Positions 47,168 through 57,182 are shown, counted from the first letter of the stretch. The stretch: DNA of 64,000 nt from Enterococcus sp. 9D6_DIV0238 (GCF_002174455.2 NZ_CP147246.1:3435414-3499413), one strand, 5' to 3'. The notes: generated by a model from the sequence alone, not told the origin. Numbers and translations: made by a program.

Positions 47168-48103
47168 ATGAGCTATGCACTAGATTTAAAAGGTTTAAAA
47201 AAAGTATATTCAACTGGTGTTGAGGCACTACGTGGTATTGATTTAACTGTAGAAGAAGGAGATTTTTATGCACTGCTAGGTCCGAACGGTGCTGGGAAAT
47301 CCACAACAATTGGAATTATTACCTCACTTGTTAATAAGACTGCTGGTCAAGTAAAGGTTTTTGATTATGATATTGACAATGATTTAGAGCGAGCAAAGCA
47401 ACAGATTGGTCTTGTACCACAAGAATTTAATTTCAATCCTTTTGAAACAGTTCAACAAATTGTAGTAAATCAGGCAGGGTATTATGGTGTCTCTAGAAAA
47501 GAAGCTCTGAAACGTAGTGAAAAGTATTTGAAGCAGTCCAATTTATGGGAGAAAAGAAACGTTCGTGCCCGTATGTTATCTGGAGGAATGAAACGAAGAC
47601 TTATGATAGCTCGAGCATTAATGCACGAGCCACGTCTGTTAATTCTTGATGAACCAACTGCTGGAGTAGACATTGAGCTTAGAAGAGAAATGTGGACGTT
47701 TTTAAGAGAGCTAAATGAAAGTGGTACAACTATCATTCTCACAACTCATTATTTAGAAGAAGCAGAGATGCTTTGTCGTAATATTGGAATTATTCAATCA
47801 GGTGAATTAATTGAGAATACAAGTATGAAATCACTTCTATCAAAGCTTCAATATGAGACTTTCATCTTTGATCTAGATAAATACGACAAAAAGCCTGTGA
47901 TAAAAGGTTATAAAAACTTTTTTGAAGATGATCTAACACTTGCTATAGAAGTTGAACGAAATCAGGGAGTTAATAATATTTTTGAGCAGCTCAATCAGCA
48001 AAATATCAAGGTTCTTTCTATGCGTAATAAATCAAATAGATTGGAAGAGTTGTTCTTAAAAATTACCGAAGACAAACATCAAAAGGAGGAAAAAAATGTT
48101 TAG
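47168..48103 (+). CDS. ABC-2 type exporter ATPase (YadG-like)
   Basis: 311 residues. Walker A GPNGAGKST, signature LSGGMKRRLMIARAL, Walker B LLILDEPTAGVD and an H-loop TTHYLEEAE. The wording GVDIELRREMW is typical of the YadG/NatA-like group. GGAGG precedes the ATG. Overlaps the permease gene by 8 bp. The substrate is unknown; sited between the arsenic and cadmium genes, it may be part of the cargo's stress resistance. Confidence 0.87.
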   Translation: MSYALDLKGLKKVYSTGVEALRGIDLTVEEGDFYALLGPNGAGKSTTIGIITSLVNKTAGQVKVFDYDIDNDLERAKQQIGLVPQEFNFNPFETVQQIVVNQAGYYGVSRKEALKRSEKYLKQSNLWEKRNVRARMLSGGMKRRLMIARALMHEPRLLILDEPTAGVDIELRREMWTFLRELNESGTTIILTTHYLEEAEMLCRNIGIIQSGELIENTSMKSLLSKLQYETFIFDLDKYDKKPVIKGYKNFFEDDLTLAIEVERNQGVNNIFEQLNQQNIKVLSMRNKSNRLEELFLKITEDKHQKEEKNV

Positions 48104-48866
48104 TATCTATTTTACAGCACTAAAAAGTTTAGCAGTTAAGGAGACAAATCGTTATCTGCGTATATGGGTACAAACTTTAGTGCCTCCTGTTATTACTACC
48201 TCTTTATATTTTGTTATTTTTGGGAAAATGATTGGTGGTCGTATTGGTGATATGGGGGGCTTCTCCTACATGGAATTTATTGTACCAGGGTTAATTATGA
48301 TGTCAGTTATCACTAGTTCTTATGCCAATGTATCGTCTTCTTTTTTTTCTCAAAAGTTTCAAAAAAATATTGAAGAGTTGCTAGTCGCCCCAGTACCAAC
48401 TCATATCATCATTTGGGGATTTGTGATTGGTGGACTTGGAAGAAGTATCTTAGTTGGTACACTAGTTACAATCATTTCTCTATTCTTTGTGCCTTTACAT
48501 GTTTATTCATGGTTTATGGTCATTATAACATTTCTAATGACGGCAATTTTATTCTCCTTAGCAGGTTTAATCAATGGAGTTTTCGCTCAGTCATATGATG
48601 ATGTATCAATTGTTCCAACATTTGTTCTACAGCCATTAACTTATCTTGGCGGTGTGTTTTATGCAATATCAATGCTACCACCTTTTTGGCAAGGAGTTTC
48701 AAAAGTCAATCCTATCGTTTATATGATTTCTGGGTTCAGATACGGTTTTCTAGGGACAACTGATGTGCCACTCGTCATTTCTATAACGATTCTAATTCTT
48801 TTTATTATCATCCTTTATTCTGTTTGTTGGTATCTTGTTGATAAAGGGAAAGGGCTGAGAAGCTAG
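48096..48866 (+). CDS. ABC-2 type exporter permease (YadH-like)
   Basis: 256 residues with six membrane helices and the ABC-2 signature YLGGVFYAISMLPPFWQGVS. Starts within the end of the ATPase gene after AGGAGG, indicating coupling. Forms a half-transporter pair with the ATPase before it. Substrate unknown. Confidence 0.86.
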   Translation: MFSIYFTALKSLAVKETNRYLRIWVQTLVPPVITTSLYFVIFGKMIGGRIGDMGGFSYMEFIVPGLIMMSVITSSYANVSSSFFSQKFQKNIEELLVAPVPTHIIIWGFVIGGLGRSILVGTLVTIISLFFVPLHVYSWFMVIITFLMTAILFSLAGLINGVFAQSYDDVSIVPTFVLQPLTYLGGVFYAISMLPPFWQGVSKVNPIVYMISGFRYGFLGTTDVPLVISITILILFIIILYSVCWYLVDKGKGLRS

Positions 48867-49139
48867 TAAAGAAGGAATATCAAAGGTTGAGAGAGTAAAA
48901 ATTAGATTATTAAACAGTAAAAAGATAGAAACTTATTTGTATTTCAATAATAAGATTCTATCTTTTTTTAATTTTAATGTCATCAAACGAATTAATTGAA
49001 CAACAAATGATTGGAACAGGATTCAAATATTGAAACTTTTTCTAAGAGATTGCATATAGCGAAAATGACAAAACTTGTTGTCTGTATAAGTTAGTATCGG
49101 AACAAGGGAGCGTTCATAGACAATTGTATGGAATCAACA
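48867..49139. other. Intergenic region between the ABC exporter and cadC-like gene
   Basis: Contains the terminator at 48920-48967. Beyond it, a short ATG frame (MSSNELIEQQ..., 18 codons, starting near 48979) without a ribosome site may be a gene remnant. Nothing else recognised. Confidence 0.4.
48920..48967 (+). terminator. Terminator after the ABC exporter
   Basis: AAAGATAGAAACTTATT / AATAAGATTCTATCTTT stem with T-run. Confidence 0.85.
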
Positions 49140-49191
49140 TTGACATAATAAATTTGAAAGGCTATAATACAGTTGAGTGATTGCTCAATTG
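49140..49191 (+). promoter_or_regulatory. cadC-like promoter with operator
   Basis: TTGACA (49140-49145), 17 bp, TATAAT (49163-49168). Immediately after, the dyad CAGTTGAG-tgatt-GCTCAATTG (49171-49191) is a probable operator for the ArsR/CadC-type repressor that follows. Confidence 0.85.
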
Positions 49192-49205
49192 AAAGGGTGA
49201 GAAAT

Positions 49206-49562
49206 ATGAATAAACAAGAATTGATCTGTGATTGCGATGTTATACATAAAGAAGTTGTAGAGAAAGTGAAAGAAGTGATGCCTGAAAAACAAGCAATAAC
49301 TAATTTAACTAGTTTATATAAGGCATTTGCAGATAAAACTAGATTGGAAATACTGTATGCATTACACGAGAGTGAAATGTGTGTTTGTGATTTGGCTGTG
49401 TTGCTGAATATGACGAAATCGGCAATTTCTCATCAATTAAAAACTTTAAGGCTCGCTAATCTGGTAAAAAACAGACGTGAGGGTAAGATTGTGTATTATT
49501 CGCTTACTGACAAACATGTGTATGAAATTTTCGAACAAAGTTTCAAGCATGTAGCAGAATGA
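49206..49562 (+). CDS. cadC: CadC-type ArsR/SmtB-family metal repressor
   Basis: 118 residues. N-terminal Cys (LICDCDV: C8, C10) and SEMCVCDLA in the winged helix mirror the four-Cys Cd/Pb/Zn site of CadC. KSAISHQLKTLRLANL is the recognition helix. AAAGGGTGA precedes ATG 49206; an upstream in-frame GTG overlaps the operator. Probably represses itself and the downstream P-type ATPase until Cd or Zn binds. Confidence 0.88.
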   Translation: MNKQELICDCDVIHKEVVEKVKEVMPEKQAITNLTSLYKAFADKTRLEILYALHESEMCVCDLAVLLNMTKSAISHQLKTLRLANLVKNRREGKIVYYSLTDKHVYEIFEQSFKHVAE

Positions 49563-49578
49563 ATCTGGAGGTCCCAAT

Positions 49579-51681
49579 ATGAAGAAAGAGTATATTTTAG
49601 AGGGGTTAACTTGTGCAAACTGCGCAGGTAAAATTGAGAATGACGTTAAGAAAATAAGCGGTATAGAAAATGTGACACTTAACTTAATGAATACGACGTT
49701 AGCATTTGATAAGAAAGATGACAACGGTCTTGATGAAGAAATCGAAAAAATCGTGCATACGTACGAACCAGAAGTTGGTGTTTTTCCTAAACAGGAATAT
49801 AAAAAAGAACCAACAAAAAATTTGAGTCTTAAAGATAATAAGATTTTTCTTCGACTAGTAGTTGGTGCAATTATACTCATATTTGCAGTTATAGCCAACA
49901 TGCAAGACGGTATAAATGATTGGTTGAAGTTAGCGTTATTCTTAATCAGTTATGCAATTCTTGGTGGAGATGTATTGTTAAAAGCAATTCGTAATATTTT
50001 TAAGGGCCAAGTATTTGATGAAAACTTCTTAATGAGTATTGCAACGATTGGAGCCTTTATCATTGGAGAAACCGCAGAAGCAGTTGCTGTTATGCTTTTT
50101 TATCAAATTGGTGAATTGTTTCAAGATATTGCCGTTAAGCGATCTAAAAAATCAATTACAGATTTAATGGATATTCGACCAGATTATGCTAACTTGAAAG
50201 TTGGAAACGACATCAAGAAAGTAAAACCTGAAACAATAAAGATTGGTGATATTATTGTTGTTAAGGCTGGCGAAAAAGTATCTCTTGATGGAATTGTCGT
50301 TGATGGCGAATCCATGTTAGATACAAAAGCATTAACAGGCGAATCAGTCCCACGAAAAACAAAAACTGGAGATAACGTATTGTCTGGTTGTATCAATCAG
50401 AGTGGTGTCTTAACGATTGAAGTTACAAAAACATTTGGTGAATCAACGGTGGCAAAGATTATTGATCTTGTTGAAAATGCTAGTAGTAAAAAAGCCCCCA
50501 CCGAAAACTTTATCACAAAGTTTTCAAGATACTATACTCCAGTAGTGGTAATTGTTGCAACGCTATTAGCAGTCATTCCTCCCTTATTCTTTGGTGGTGA
50601 GTGGTCTGATTGGGTAAATAGAGGGCTAATCTTTCTTGTAATCTCTTGTCCATGTGCATTAGTTGTTTCAATCCCGCTAGGTTTCTTTGGTGGAATTGGT
50701 GGTGCTTCTAAACATGGTATTCTAGTAAAGGGCAGTAATTTTCTTGAAGCCCTAAACACTGTTGATACAATTGTATTTGATAAAACAGGAACTCTAACAG
50801 AGGGAGTATTTGAAGTCACTTCTATTAATACAAGCAATGGTTTTACAGAAGAGCAATTAATAGAGTATGGAGCAAAAGCAGAAACATTATCCAATCACCC
50901 AATCGCTATGTCAATTAAGAAAGTTTATGGTAAAGAGATTGAACATAGTGAACTTGATTCTTATCAAGAAATTGCAGGACATGGAATTAGTGTATTGATT
51001 AAGGAAAAACCTGTTCTTGCAGGAAATGAAAAATTAATGAAACAGCATAATATTGAGTATACGTCGAACAGCGAAACAGGAACGGTTGTTTATATTGCTG
51101 TTGATAATGTATTTGCTGGTTCAATTGTGATTTCAGATAAAATTAAAAAAGATAGTTTTGAAGCCATTCAATCACTTAAGAGTAAAGGTGTTCAAAAGAC
51201 AGTCATGCTAACAGGTGATAATAAAGTGATTGCTCAAAATATTGCTAAAGAATTGTCATTAGATGAAGTTTATTCAGAATTACTTCCAACAGACAAAGTG
51301 GATATTTTAGAAAGACTTGAAAATGAGGAAGTCGACAAAGGAAAACTAGCCTTTGTCGGTGATGGAATCAATGATGCTCCCGTATTAGCAAGAGCAGATA
51401 TCGGAATTGCTATGGGCGGTTTAGGGTCAGATGCTGCTATTGAGGCAGCAGATATTGTCTTAATGACCGATGAACCTTCTAAAATAGCAAAAGCCATTGA
51501 TATTTCAAGTTTTACAAAGAAAATAGTATGGCAAAATATTATTTTTGCATTAGGTGTTAAAGCCATCTTTTTAACTCTTGGTGCATTCGGAATTGCAACA
51601 ATGTGGGAAGCTGTATTTGCTGATGTTGGTGTATCTGTATTGGCGATTTTAAATGCTACACGTGTCATAAGGTATAAATAA
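49579..51681 (+). CDS. cadA: Cd/Zn/Pb-exporting P1B-type ATPase (CadA-like)
   Basis: 700 residues. One N-terminal HMA domain (GLTCANCAGKIE, metal-binding CxxC), membrane segments, phosphatase loop TGES, the metal-path CPC (ISCPCALVVSIPLG), DKTGTLT phosphorylation site and GDGINDAPVLARADIGIAMG. CPC plus SIPLG fits the Zn/Cd/Pb group rather than copper pumps. GGAGG precedes ATG. Exports Cd, Zn or Pb; operon with the cadC-like gene. Confidence 0.94.
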   Translation: MKKEYILEGLTCANCAGKIENDVKKISGIENVTLNLMNTTLAFDKKDDNGLDEEIEKIVHTYEPEVGVFPKQEYKKEPTKNLSLKDNKIFLRLVVGAIILIFAVIANMQDGINDWLKLALFLISYAILGGDVLLKAIRNIFKGQVFDENFLMSIATIGAFIIGETAEAVAVMLFYQIGELFQDIAVKRSKKSITDLMDIRPDYANLKVGNDIKKVKPETIKIGDIIVVKAGEKVSLDGIVVDGESMLDTKALTGESVPRKTKTGDNVLSGCINQSGVLTIEVTKTFGESTVAKIIDLVENASSKKAPTENFITKFSRYYTPVVVIVATLLAVIPPLFFGGEWSDWVNRGLIFLVISCPCALVVSIPLGFFGGIGGASKHGILVKGSNFLEALNTVDTIVFDKTGTLTEGVFEVTSINTSNGFTEEQLIEYGAKAETLSNHPIAMSIKKVYGKEIEHSELDSYQEIAGHGISVLIKEKPVLAGNEKLMKQHNIEYTSNSETGTVVYIAVDNVFAGSIVISDKIKKDSFEAIQSLKSKGVQKTVMLTGDNKVIAQNIAKELSLDEVYSELLPTDKVDILERLENEEVDKGKLAFVGDGINDAPVLARADIGIAMGGLGSDAAIEAADIVLMTDEPSKIAKAIDISSFTKKIVWQNIIFALGVKAIFLTLGAFGIATMWEAVFADVGVSVLAILNATRVIRYK

Positions 51682-51683
51682 TC

Positions 51684-51724
51684 AGAAGCAGATATTGTAA
51701 AAAGTACAATACCTGCTTCTTTAT
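51684..51724 (+). terminator. Terminator after cadA
   Basis: AGAAGCAG-a-TATTGT / ACAATA-c-CTGCTTCT stem, then TTTAT. End of the plus-strand cargo; the transfer module beyond is on the other strand. Confidence 0.85.
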
Positions 51725-51833
51725 CTGAATAGTGTAAAGAATAATTTTTTAGTTGATTTTACAAAATTAAGCTGCGGATAAATATAGTTGTGCGAACTGA
51801 AAACTCTTTCTCAAGTATTTTTAGTTTTAAAAT

Positions 51834-52859
51834 TTATGGTGTTCCATACCCCATAATATAAGGGCTATTTTTTTCATAACTTAGTTTAGCAATCTTATCT
51901 CCTGAATTACCTTCAATTGTATGAACAACTTCATTTTCTACTTTCTCCACGATTCCTACATGGTCGCTGACAGAATCACCATCCCAATCAAAAAAGATGA
52001 TATTTCCACTTTTAGGCAAATTTCCTTTCTCCAACCATTGGTTTTTAACTTTAAAATTCTCAATGCCTGTTGGACAATAAGCAAACCGCTCCATTTTAAC
52101 GCCAGCTTTTTCAGCATTATAAGAAACAAAAATGGCACACCATTCAACACGTCCATTGAAGCCGTACCATTGCCAATACTTCATCCCTCCCTCATGTGTT
52201 CCTTCATCTAATTCTTTAAGTGCTGATTTTACAATAGCTGAATTTCCTTGGCTATTATTGCTGGAAGTAGAAGTGATGTACTGTTTAACAATTTGAGCGT
52301 AAAACATATTGCCATACGCATAACGATAATCATAGCCTAAGTTGACAGCTATAGGATTAGTGTAAGTGACTGTTTTTCCACCTGCTTGATTTTTTGAGAA
52401 TTGAATCGCACGATCCAGAGAGTAGCTCTTACCTGAATGACTTAGAAAGCCACCTCCAAAATTATATGCTTGTACAATATTTAAAACATCGTATTCTCGG
52501 TGTCCTTTCCACATATCTGCAAAATATTTTACGCCAACTTCAATGGATTCATTTGGATCTTGAATTGAATTAGGTGGCTTTCCTTGGCTTTCGGAACATT
52601 GCATTACATCGGGATATTTTTCTGAATTTCCCCCTGATTCTGCCATAATGATTCCTAATAAATAAGGAACCGCTTCGGAAATCTCATTTTTAGCAGCTTC
52701 TTTTGTGACTTTATCTTTCCAACGAAGCACTGCTTCTGGAAGGTTTTGTCCTTCTTCCGAGCCAGAGTGGGTAGTTGAAGAGTCACTTTCAGCAATGAGC
52801 ATGAAAAATATAAAAAAGAAACCTGCCAGTAATAAAAGAGATAACTTACGTGCTTTCAT
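51834..52859 (-). CDS. Bifunctional lysozyme-like / CHAP cell wall hydrolase (Orf14-like)
   Basis: 341 residues. A signal or anchor helix (about 6-23), then a lysozyme-like domain (about 45-195) with Glu in IIMAESGGNSE and AYNFGGGFL. The C-terminal CHAP domain (about 210-341) has active Cys in EWCAIFVSYNAEKAG and His in DHVGIVEKV. It cuts peptidoglycan so that the conjugation machine can cross the wall. In Tn916 Orf14 the second domain is NlpC/P60; here the motifs fit CHAP. Overlaps the VirB6-like gene by 14 bp. Confidence 0.88.
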   Translation of the reverse strand: MKARKLSLLLLAGFFFIFFMLIAESDSSTTHSGSEEGQNLPEAVLRWKDKVTKEAAKNEISEAVPYLLGIIMAESGGNSEKYPDVMQCSESQGKPPNSIQDPNESIEVGVKYFADMWKGHREYDVLNIVQAYNFGGGFLSHSGKSYSLDRAIQFSKNQAGGKTVTYTNPIAVNLGYDYRYAYGNMFYAQIVKQYITSTSSNNSQGNSAIVKSALKELDEGTHEGGMKYWQWYGFNGRVEWCAIFVSYNAEKAGVKMERFAYCPTGIENFKVKNQWLEKGNLPKSGNIIFFDWDGDSVSDHVGIVEKVENEVVHTIEGNSGDKIAKLSYEKNSPYIMGYGTP

Positions 52860-54633
52860 AGGGCTGTTCCTCTTCTAATTCTGGAGTGCTATAGGCTTCC
52901 TGTCTTAAATGACTAATTTCTTTTTCAAGTTGCTTTGCTTCATGTTGTGTTACTGGAGATGGAGAAGGTGATGAAGGGGTTTCTTCTAGAGAAACATGTT
53001 CTATAGTTTCCGTTATCTCTTTATTCTCAACAACTTGTTCCACAGAAGTTTCAATTTCTTCCGCTAAAGGACTTGGTGCAATTAATGTATCATCAACTTC
53101 TTCCATTGGCAATACAGTTTCCGTTATAAAAGGTTCTGTACTTGTTTCAAAGTCTGATACGTTTTTAACAGGATAGTTTGGCAATTCTTCTGAATCTTTT
53201 ACATCAACAGTATTTATAGGGAGCGTTTCTTCTTTGGATGCCATTGGGTGTTCATCAAAAGCTGTTGCCGTTTTATCAAGAGAAGTTTCTTCTTCACCAG
53301 CTTGCACTAATAAATTATCCTGTAGTTCGTTTTGACGATAAGCGTGATCCAATTCTACTCCAGAACGAAGGTAATCATTTTCTGCAGCTTGTGTTTTATA
53401 AGTTTGTTCAGCATAGCGATTTTGCTGATCTTCTTTTTGAGATCGTTGTTGCTGCTTTTCTTGAAGAGCTTGTTTTGGATTGAAAGAAAAGTCTCTTAAC
53501 TCTGCTTTTCCTTGGGTAAGCGAGCGAACGATTTGTCCTTTATTTTTCCAAATGAATAGACCTAATAAAACTTTTACGAACAACCCAACAATCATTGTGA
53601 CAATGTTTGTTACAACAAAAAAGGAATCTAGCAAATTTAGAATAGAGAACAAGAGACCAAAACCGAATCCAATCCCTATTTTTGAAGCAAACAGTGTTCC
53701 TAGTAACATGAATCCATTTTTTAACAGATGGTGCATGTTTGGAATCAATGCTAAAAATAGTAGTGAGGGGAAGAGAAACAGAATGCCATAAATTAATAGC
53801 TGGATTAAAATGTTTGCAACTCCAATGATTAGTACGGCTGTTCCAATCACAATCAGCATAATAAATGTATTTAGTAAAACAGCGACTTTTTCGGTCATAC
53901 GATCAGAGGTGAGATAAGAATTTTTTTCGGAGTCTTTTTTTATTTTATCTGCAATTTCGTCTGTCTTTTTTTGATCAAATGTTTCGCCACTTTTAACAAG
54001 ATAAGATTCAAATTGCTCTTTTGATACGTCTGTTTTTCCAAAATTGAGTAACGCATAAGGCTTAATGACAAATTCATCAAAAATGAGATTTCGGATATTG
54101 CTTGTTCCGTCTAATTGTTGGTTTGGTCCAAGTAAATTTTCTGAGATATTGCCGTTGCCTTTTGTTAGATTACCACTTGTTAAATCAACTAACTGTCCTT
54201 GAACATTTTGAGATAGTGTATTCACTTCTTGGATTTTATTGGCACCATCCGAAAAGAAGGTCATGCTTCCAACATAAATTAAAGTAAAAATACCAAACCG
54301 AATTAACACCTTGCTGATTCCTTTTTCAAAAAAATCTTTCACTGAAATAACAATCACAAACGTAAAAAGGAGAATTCCTACAACACTGAATAACTTATTG
54401 TAAATAGCACCAGTAGTGGAGAATAAATCTGGTAATACTCCTTCTAATAAATTTAAACTAAAGAGTTTATCTATAACATAGTCTAACGCCAAAACAAGGT
54501 ATTTGATTAATCCAAAGGCAATATTGAGCAGGGCATTTAGAACACTTTGTAAATTTTCATTGATGCTAAACCAACCACCTTTTTCAAAAAAGGATTGGAA
54601 GCTATCAATATCAAACAAATCTTTTAATAACAT
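52846..54633 (-). CDS. VirB6/TcpH-like multispanning conjugation protein (Orf15-like)
   Basis: 595 residues. The N-terminal two thirds (about 15-370) has several membrane helices and a polar extracytoplasmic loop; the C-terminal about 200 residues is hydrophilic with repeated Glu/Pro/Thr and ends PYEST. This two-part layout is that of Tn916 Orf15. It would form the inner-membrane channel of the ICE's type IV secretion system. AAAGGAG precedes ATG. Confidence 0.85.
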   Translation of the reverse strand: MLLKDLFDIDSFQSFFEKGGWFSINENLQSVLNALLNIAFGLIKYLVLALDYVIDKLFSLNLLEGVLPDLFSTTGAIYNKLFSVVGILLFTFVIVISVKDFFEKGISKVLIRFGIFTLIYVGSMTFFSDGANKIQEVNTLSQNVQGQLVDLTSGNLTKGNGNISENLLGPNQQLDGTSNIRNLIFDEFVIKPYALLNFGKTDVSKEQFESYLVKSGETFDQKKTDEIADKIKKDSEKNSYLTSDRMTEKVAVLLNTFIMLIVIGTAVLIIGVANILIQLLIYGILFLFPSLLFLALIPNMHHLLKNGFMLLGTLFASKIGIGFGFGLLFSILNLLDSFFVVTNIVTMIVGLFVKVLLGLFIWKNKGQIVRSLTQGKAELRDFSFNPKQALQEKQQQRSQKEDQQNRYAEQTYKTQAAENDYLRSGVELDHAYRQNELQDNLLVQAGEEETSLDKTATAFDEHPMASKEETLPINTVDVKDSEELPNYPVKNVSDFETSTEPFITETVLPMEEVDDTLIAPSPLAEEIETSVEQVVENKEITETIEHVSLEETPSSPSPSPVTQHEAKQLEKEISHLRQEAYSTPELEEEQPYEST

Positions 54634-54645
54634 AGCAGCTCCTTT

Positions 54646-57168
54646 CTAAGCGCTAAAGGTCGTTTCCACATCTGCACTTGTATTTTTTTTGACTGTTTGC
54701 AACATTTGATGGATTTCTTCATAAGGGCAGTAGACAAGCATCTTCCCAACACGACCACGTAAATCTAAATAAAGACAATGGTATTTGGGTAAGTTTTTTA
54801 ACCAGTCTATATTTTCACTGGTTATTTCTAATCCTAAATGGCGAAGAATCTCTTCACGTTCATCTTTGTCATCATAAGCAAAAATTCGTCCAAAGTTTCC
54901 TGTGTCATCTTCTTCTGCTGTATCTTTAACAGATTGAGTGACGATGATAAGAGTATTATTGAAACTTCGACCAACTCTGCGCATGGATTTGATAATCGCA
55001 CGTCCGTTTTTAGAAGAATTAAAAATCCAACTTTCATCAAATAGAACAACAGTGCTTTCTTCTCGATCACGTAAACCAAAAAGTTCACAGAATTTTCCTA
55101 TAGACATCATCAACATGACTGACTTTCTCTGTGTAGCACTGTAGTCACTACTAAGTGTTTCTGCACGAGGCATCTCCAAACCTAAGACTTCTAGGACAGT
55201 GACTTTATTGGTGAGATTCAGCCCTTCATTTTCACCATAACTAAAGGCCAATTCTAAAATAGAACCTTGTACTGATTTTTTGATTAAGCTAGCGGTATCT
55301 CGAACCTCTTCATGTGTACTTTCTAGCATGAAGTCGACTACATGAAGTAATCCTATCCGTTCGCCTTGATCTCTTCTTTTTAATACAGTTTCGATTCCTT
55401 CTAGCATTGCCAATCTTGATTTTTTCTCTCTGGCACTAGTAAAATCATAAAGCTCTTCAAATAAATCTTGAGCCATATCTTTTGCGGCTACTCGATTAGG
55501 AATAAAGCAGAAGGGATCAAGAACACCCTTATTACTGGTTTTATTTGGATCAAGTCGTACTTGGTGGAAATGCTGTTGAATGAAAGCGCAAGTGTCAGGA
55601 TATTTTTCTTGATACAGTGGATTATTGATAACCTCCATGATCCAATCAAAGAACTCAGATTTAGGGTCAACGTACAAACCTTTTCCATTCATTAAGACTG
55701 AAAGGAAGAAAATAAACTTTGCCAAGTAGGATTTTCCATTTCCAGTGGGTCCAGTGATGGCAATATGTGGACTATTGGCTTTTTTATCGGCGATATCATT
55801 TTGGTTCCCAATAGCTGGATTAAAGAAAACAGGTTTTCGACTAGTTTTTGCAACTTCTTTTGGTGTTAGGTTTCGAGTGTTTTTCAATTCCGAGACCATA
55901 CCAATAGGAATTCCTACGTTATCACCAATCCGATTTTCAACACCTAATAACATTTCACTAATACCTTCAACTGTAGTAAAGTGAAGCCAATTTTTTTCTT
56001 GTCCTAGTTTGTTACCAGCTAAAAATTGATGGAAGAGAAAAACTTGATCGGCTAACCCTTTGACTATTTCTACATTTCTAGATTGACATAAAGAAATAAC
56101 GGTACGAATCCGACTGCGACATTCTTCTGGTGTTTGTCCAAAGATACCAAAAAGTCCCAGCCATTTAATGACAGGGACTCTTAAATCTATTTTATTGTTT
56201 AGGTCGGTTAAAGCGTAACGATTAAAACGGCTGGATTTCATTTCGGCATCGCCCATAGAGACTGTTTCTTTTGCGCTATTTTTTAACCTTTTAGCTGCAC
56301 GAGAAGACTTTCCTTTTAATCCTCTACCACCTTTTAAGGGTTCAAAATGCCCTTTGAGTCGAAACTCCACTGGAAAGGGGAGGCTTTGCACTACTTCTGC
56401 TACATGATTGAATGCCAAATTAGGAGCAAATTTATGAATAGGAAGCAGTGCAACGTAGCTAGTTCCTTCCGAGCTTCGTAGCTTTAATAAACCTTGTTCT
56501 TCTGTAGGATCAAGAATGGTATCTGTTAATGAATAGCTGCTATTTTCCACGAAATCAAGATCAAAAGAAGTCTTCATTCCACGTACATAGGGATAACGGC
56601 AGGCTTGTAGTACTTCTTGTTCAGTAAGTCTACGCCCGTTAATCGTTCCAACAAGTTGAAAGATTTCTGATTCTATTGAACGGAATCGTTTTAAAAAATC
56701 TTCATCAACAGTTAGATGATAGTGGTTAAGGGATAATAGTTTTCCAGCATAATAGTCAACCATTTCCATAGCTTTTCCTTTTACAGATGTTGCAGAAGAT
56801 ATACTAGAAAGCTTAACTCCAATATAAAATTTTTCTGTTGTGAGGACTCGAAGCTGACTTTCTAATTCGGAAAGTGTTCGATCAACTAAACTATCTCCCA
56901 TTAATTCTGCTTGTTCATCAAAATTTTCGGAGAAAGCTGCTAGTCGCTCACTAAGATTATAAGAATGCGGATTTAGAAATAGTTCAAAGTCTTCAAAGCG
57001 GCGTAAGCTTTGCAAAAATTGATTCCATTTTTGTTTGTGCTTTTCTTGAATTTCTTTATTTTGACCAATAACATAGTCGCTAGGGCAAGTAAAATATGCC
57101 CAAACTTCATTCTCTGTAGTAAGCAATAAATTATGATAAACCTTATGAAATGGTTGCTTAAACTTCAT
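54646..57168 (-). CDS. VirB4/TcpF-like conjugation ATPase (Orf16-like)
   Basis: 840 residues. Walker A GPTGNGKSYLAKF in the middle (near residue 475) and Walker B VVLFDESWIF, followed by TQSVKDTAEEDD. The N-terminal part (about 1-400) is the family's assembly domain. Powers substrate transfer of the secretion system. Slightly longer than Tn916 Orf16. AAAGGTGG precedes ATG. Sits between the VirB6-like and TcpE-like genes, as in Tn916. Confidence 0.92.
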   Translation of the reverse strand: MKFKQPFHKVYHNLLLTTENEVWAYFTCPSDYVIGQNKEIQEKHKQKWNQFLQSLRRFEDFELFLNPHSYNLSERLAAFSENFDEQAELMGDSLVDRTLSELESQLRVLTTEKFYIGVKLSSISSATSVKGKAMEMVDYYAGKLLSLNHYHLTVDEDFLKRFRSIESEIFQLVGTINGRRLTEQEVLQACRYPYVRGMKTSFDLDFVENSSYSLTDTILDPTEEQGLLKLRSSEGTSYVALLPIHKFAPNLAFNHVAEVVQSLPFPVEFRLKGHFEPLKGGRGLKGKSSRAAKRLKNSAKETVSMGDAEMKSSRFNRYALTDLNNKIDLRVPVIKWLGLFGIFGQTPEECRSRIRTVISLCQSRNVEIVKGLADQVFLFHQFLAGNKLGQEKNWLHFTTVEGISEMLLGVENRIGDNVGIPIGMVSELKNTRNLTPKEVAKTSRKPVFFNPAIGNQNDIADKKANSPHIAITGPTGNGKSYLAKFIFFLSVLMNGKGLYVDPKSEFFDWIMEVINNPLYQEKYPDTCAFIQQHFHQVRLDPNKTSNKGVLDPFCFIPNRVAAKDMAQDLFEELYDFTSAREKKSRLAMLEGIETVLKRRDQGERIGLLHVVDFMLESTHEEVRDTASLIKKSVQGSILELAFSYGENEGLNLTNKVTVLEVLGLEMPRAETLSSDYSATQRKSVMLMMSIGKFCELFGLRDREESTVVLFDESWIFNSSKNGRAIIKSMRRVGRSFNNTLIIVTQSVKDTAEEDDTGNFGRIFAYDDKDEREEILRHLGLEITSENIDWLKNLPKYHCLYLDLRGRVGKMLVYCPYEEIHQMLQTVKKNTSADVETTFSA

Positions 57169-57182
57169 TTTTTTCCACCTTT

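Noticed and set aside
49446..49901. Minus-strand open frame across the cadC/cadA junction
   Set aside because: Overlaps two convincing genes; no start signals.
51270..51668. Long open frame on the strand opposite cadA
   Set aside because: Shadow of the strongly conserved cadA coding strand; no ribosome site or family features.
53238..53791. Plus-strand open frames inside the VirB6-like gene
   Set aside because: Antisense to a recognisable conjugation gene with a good ribosome site.
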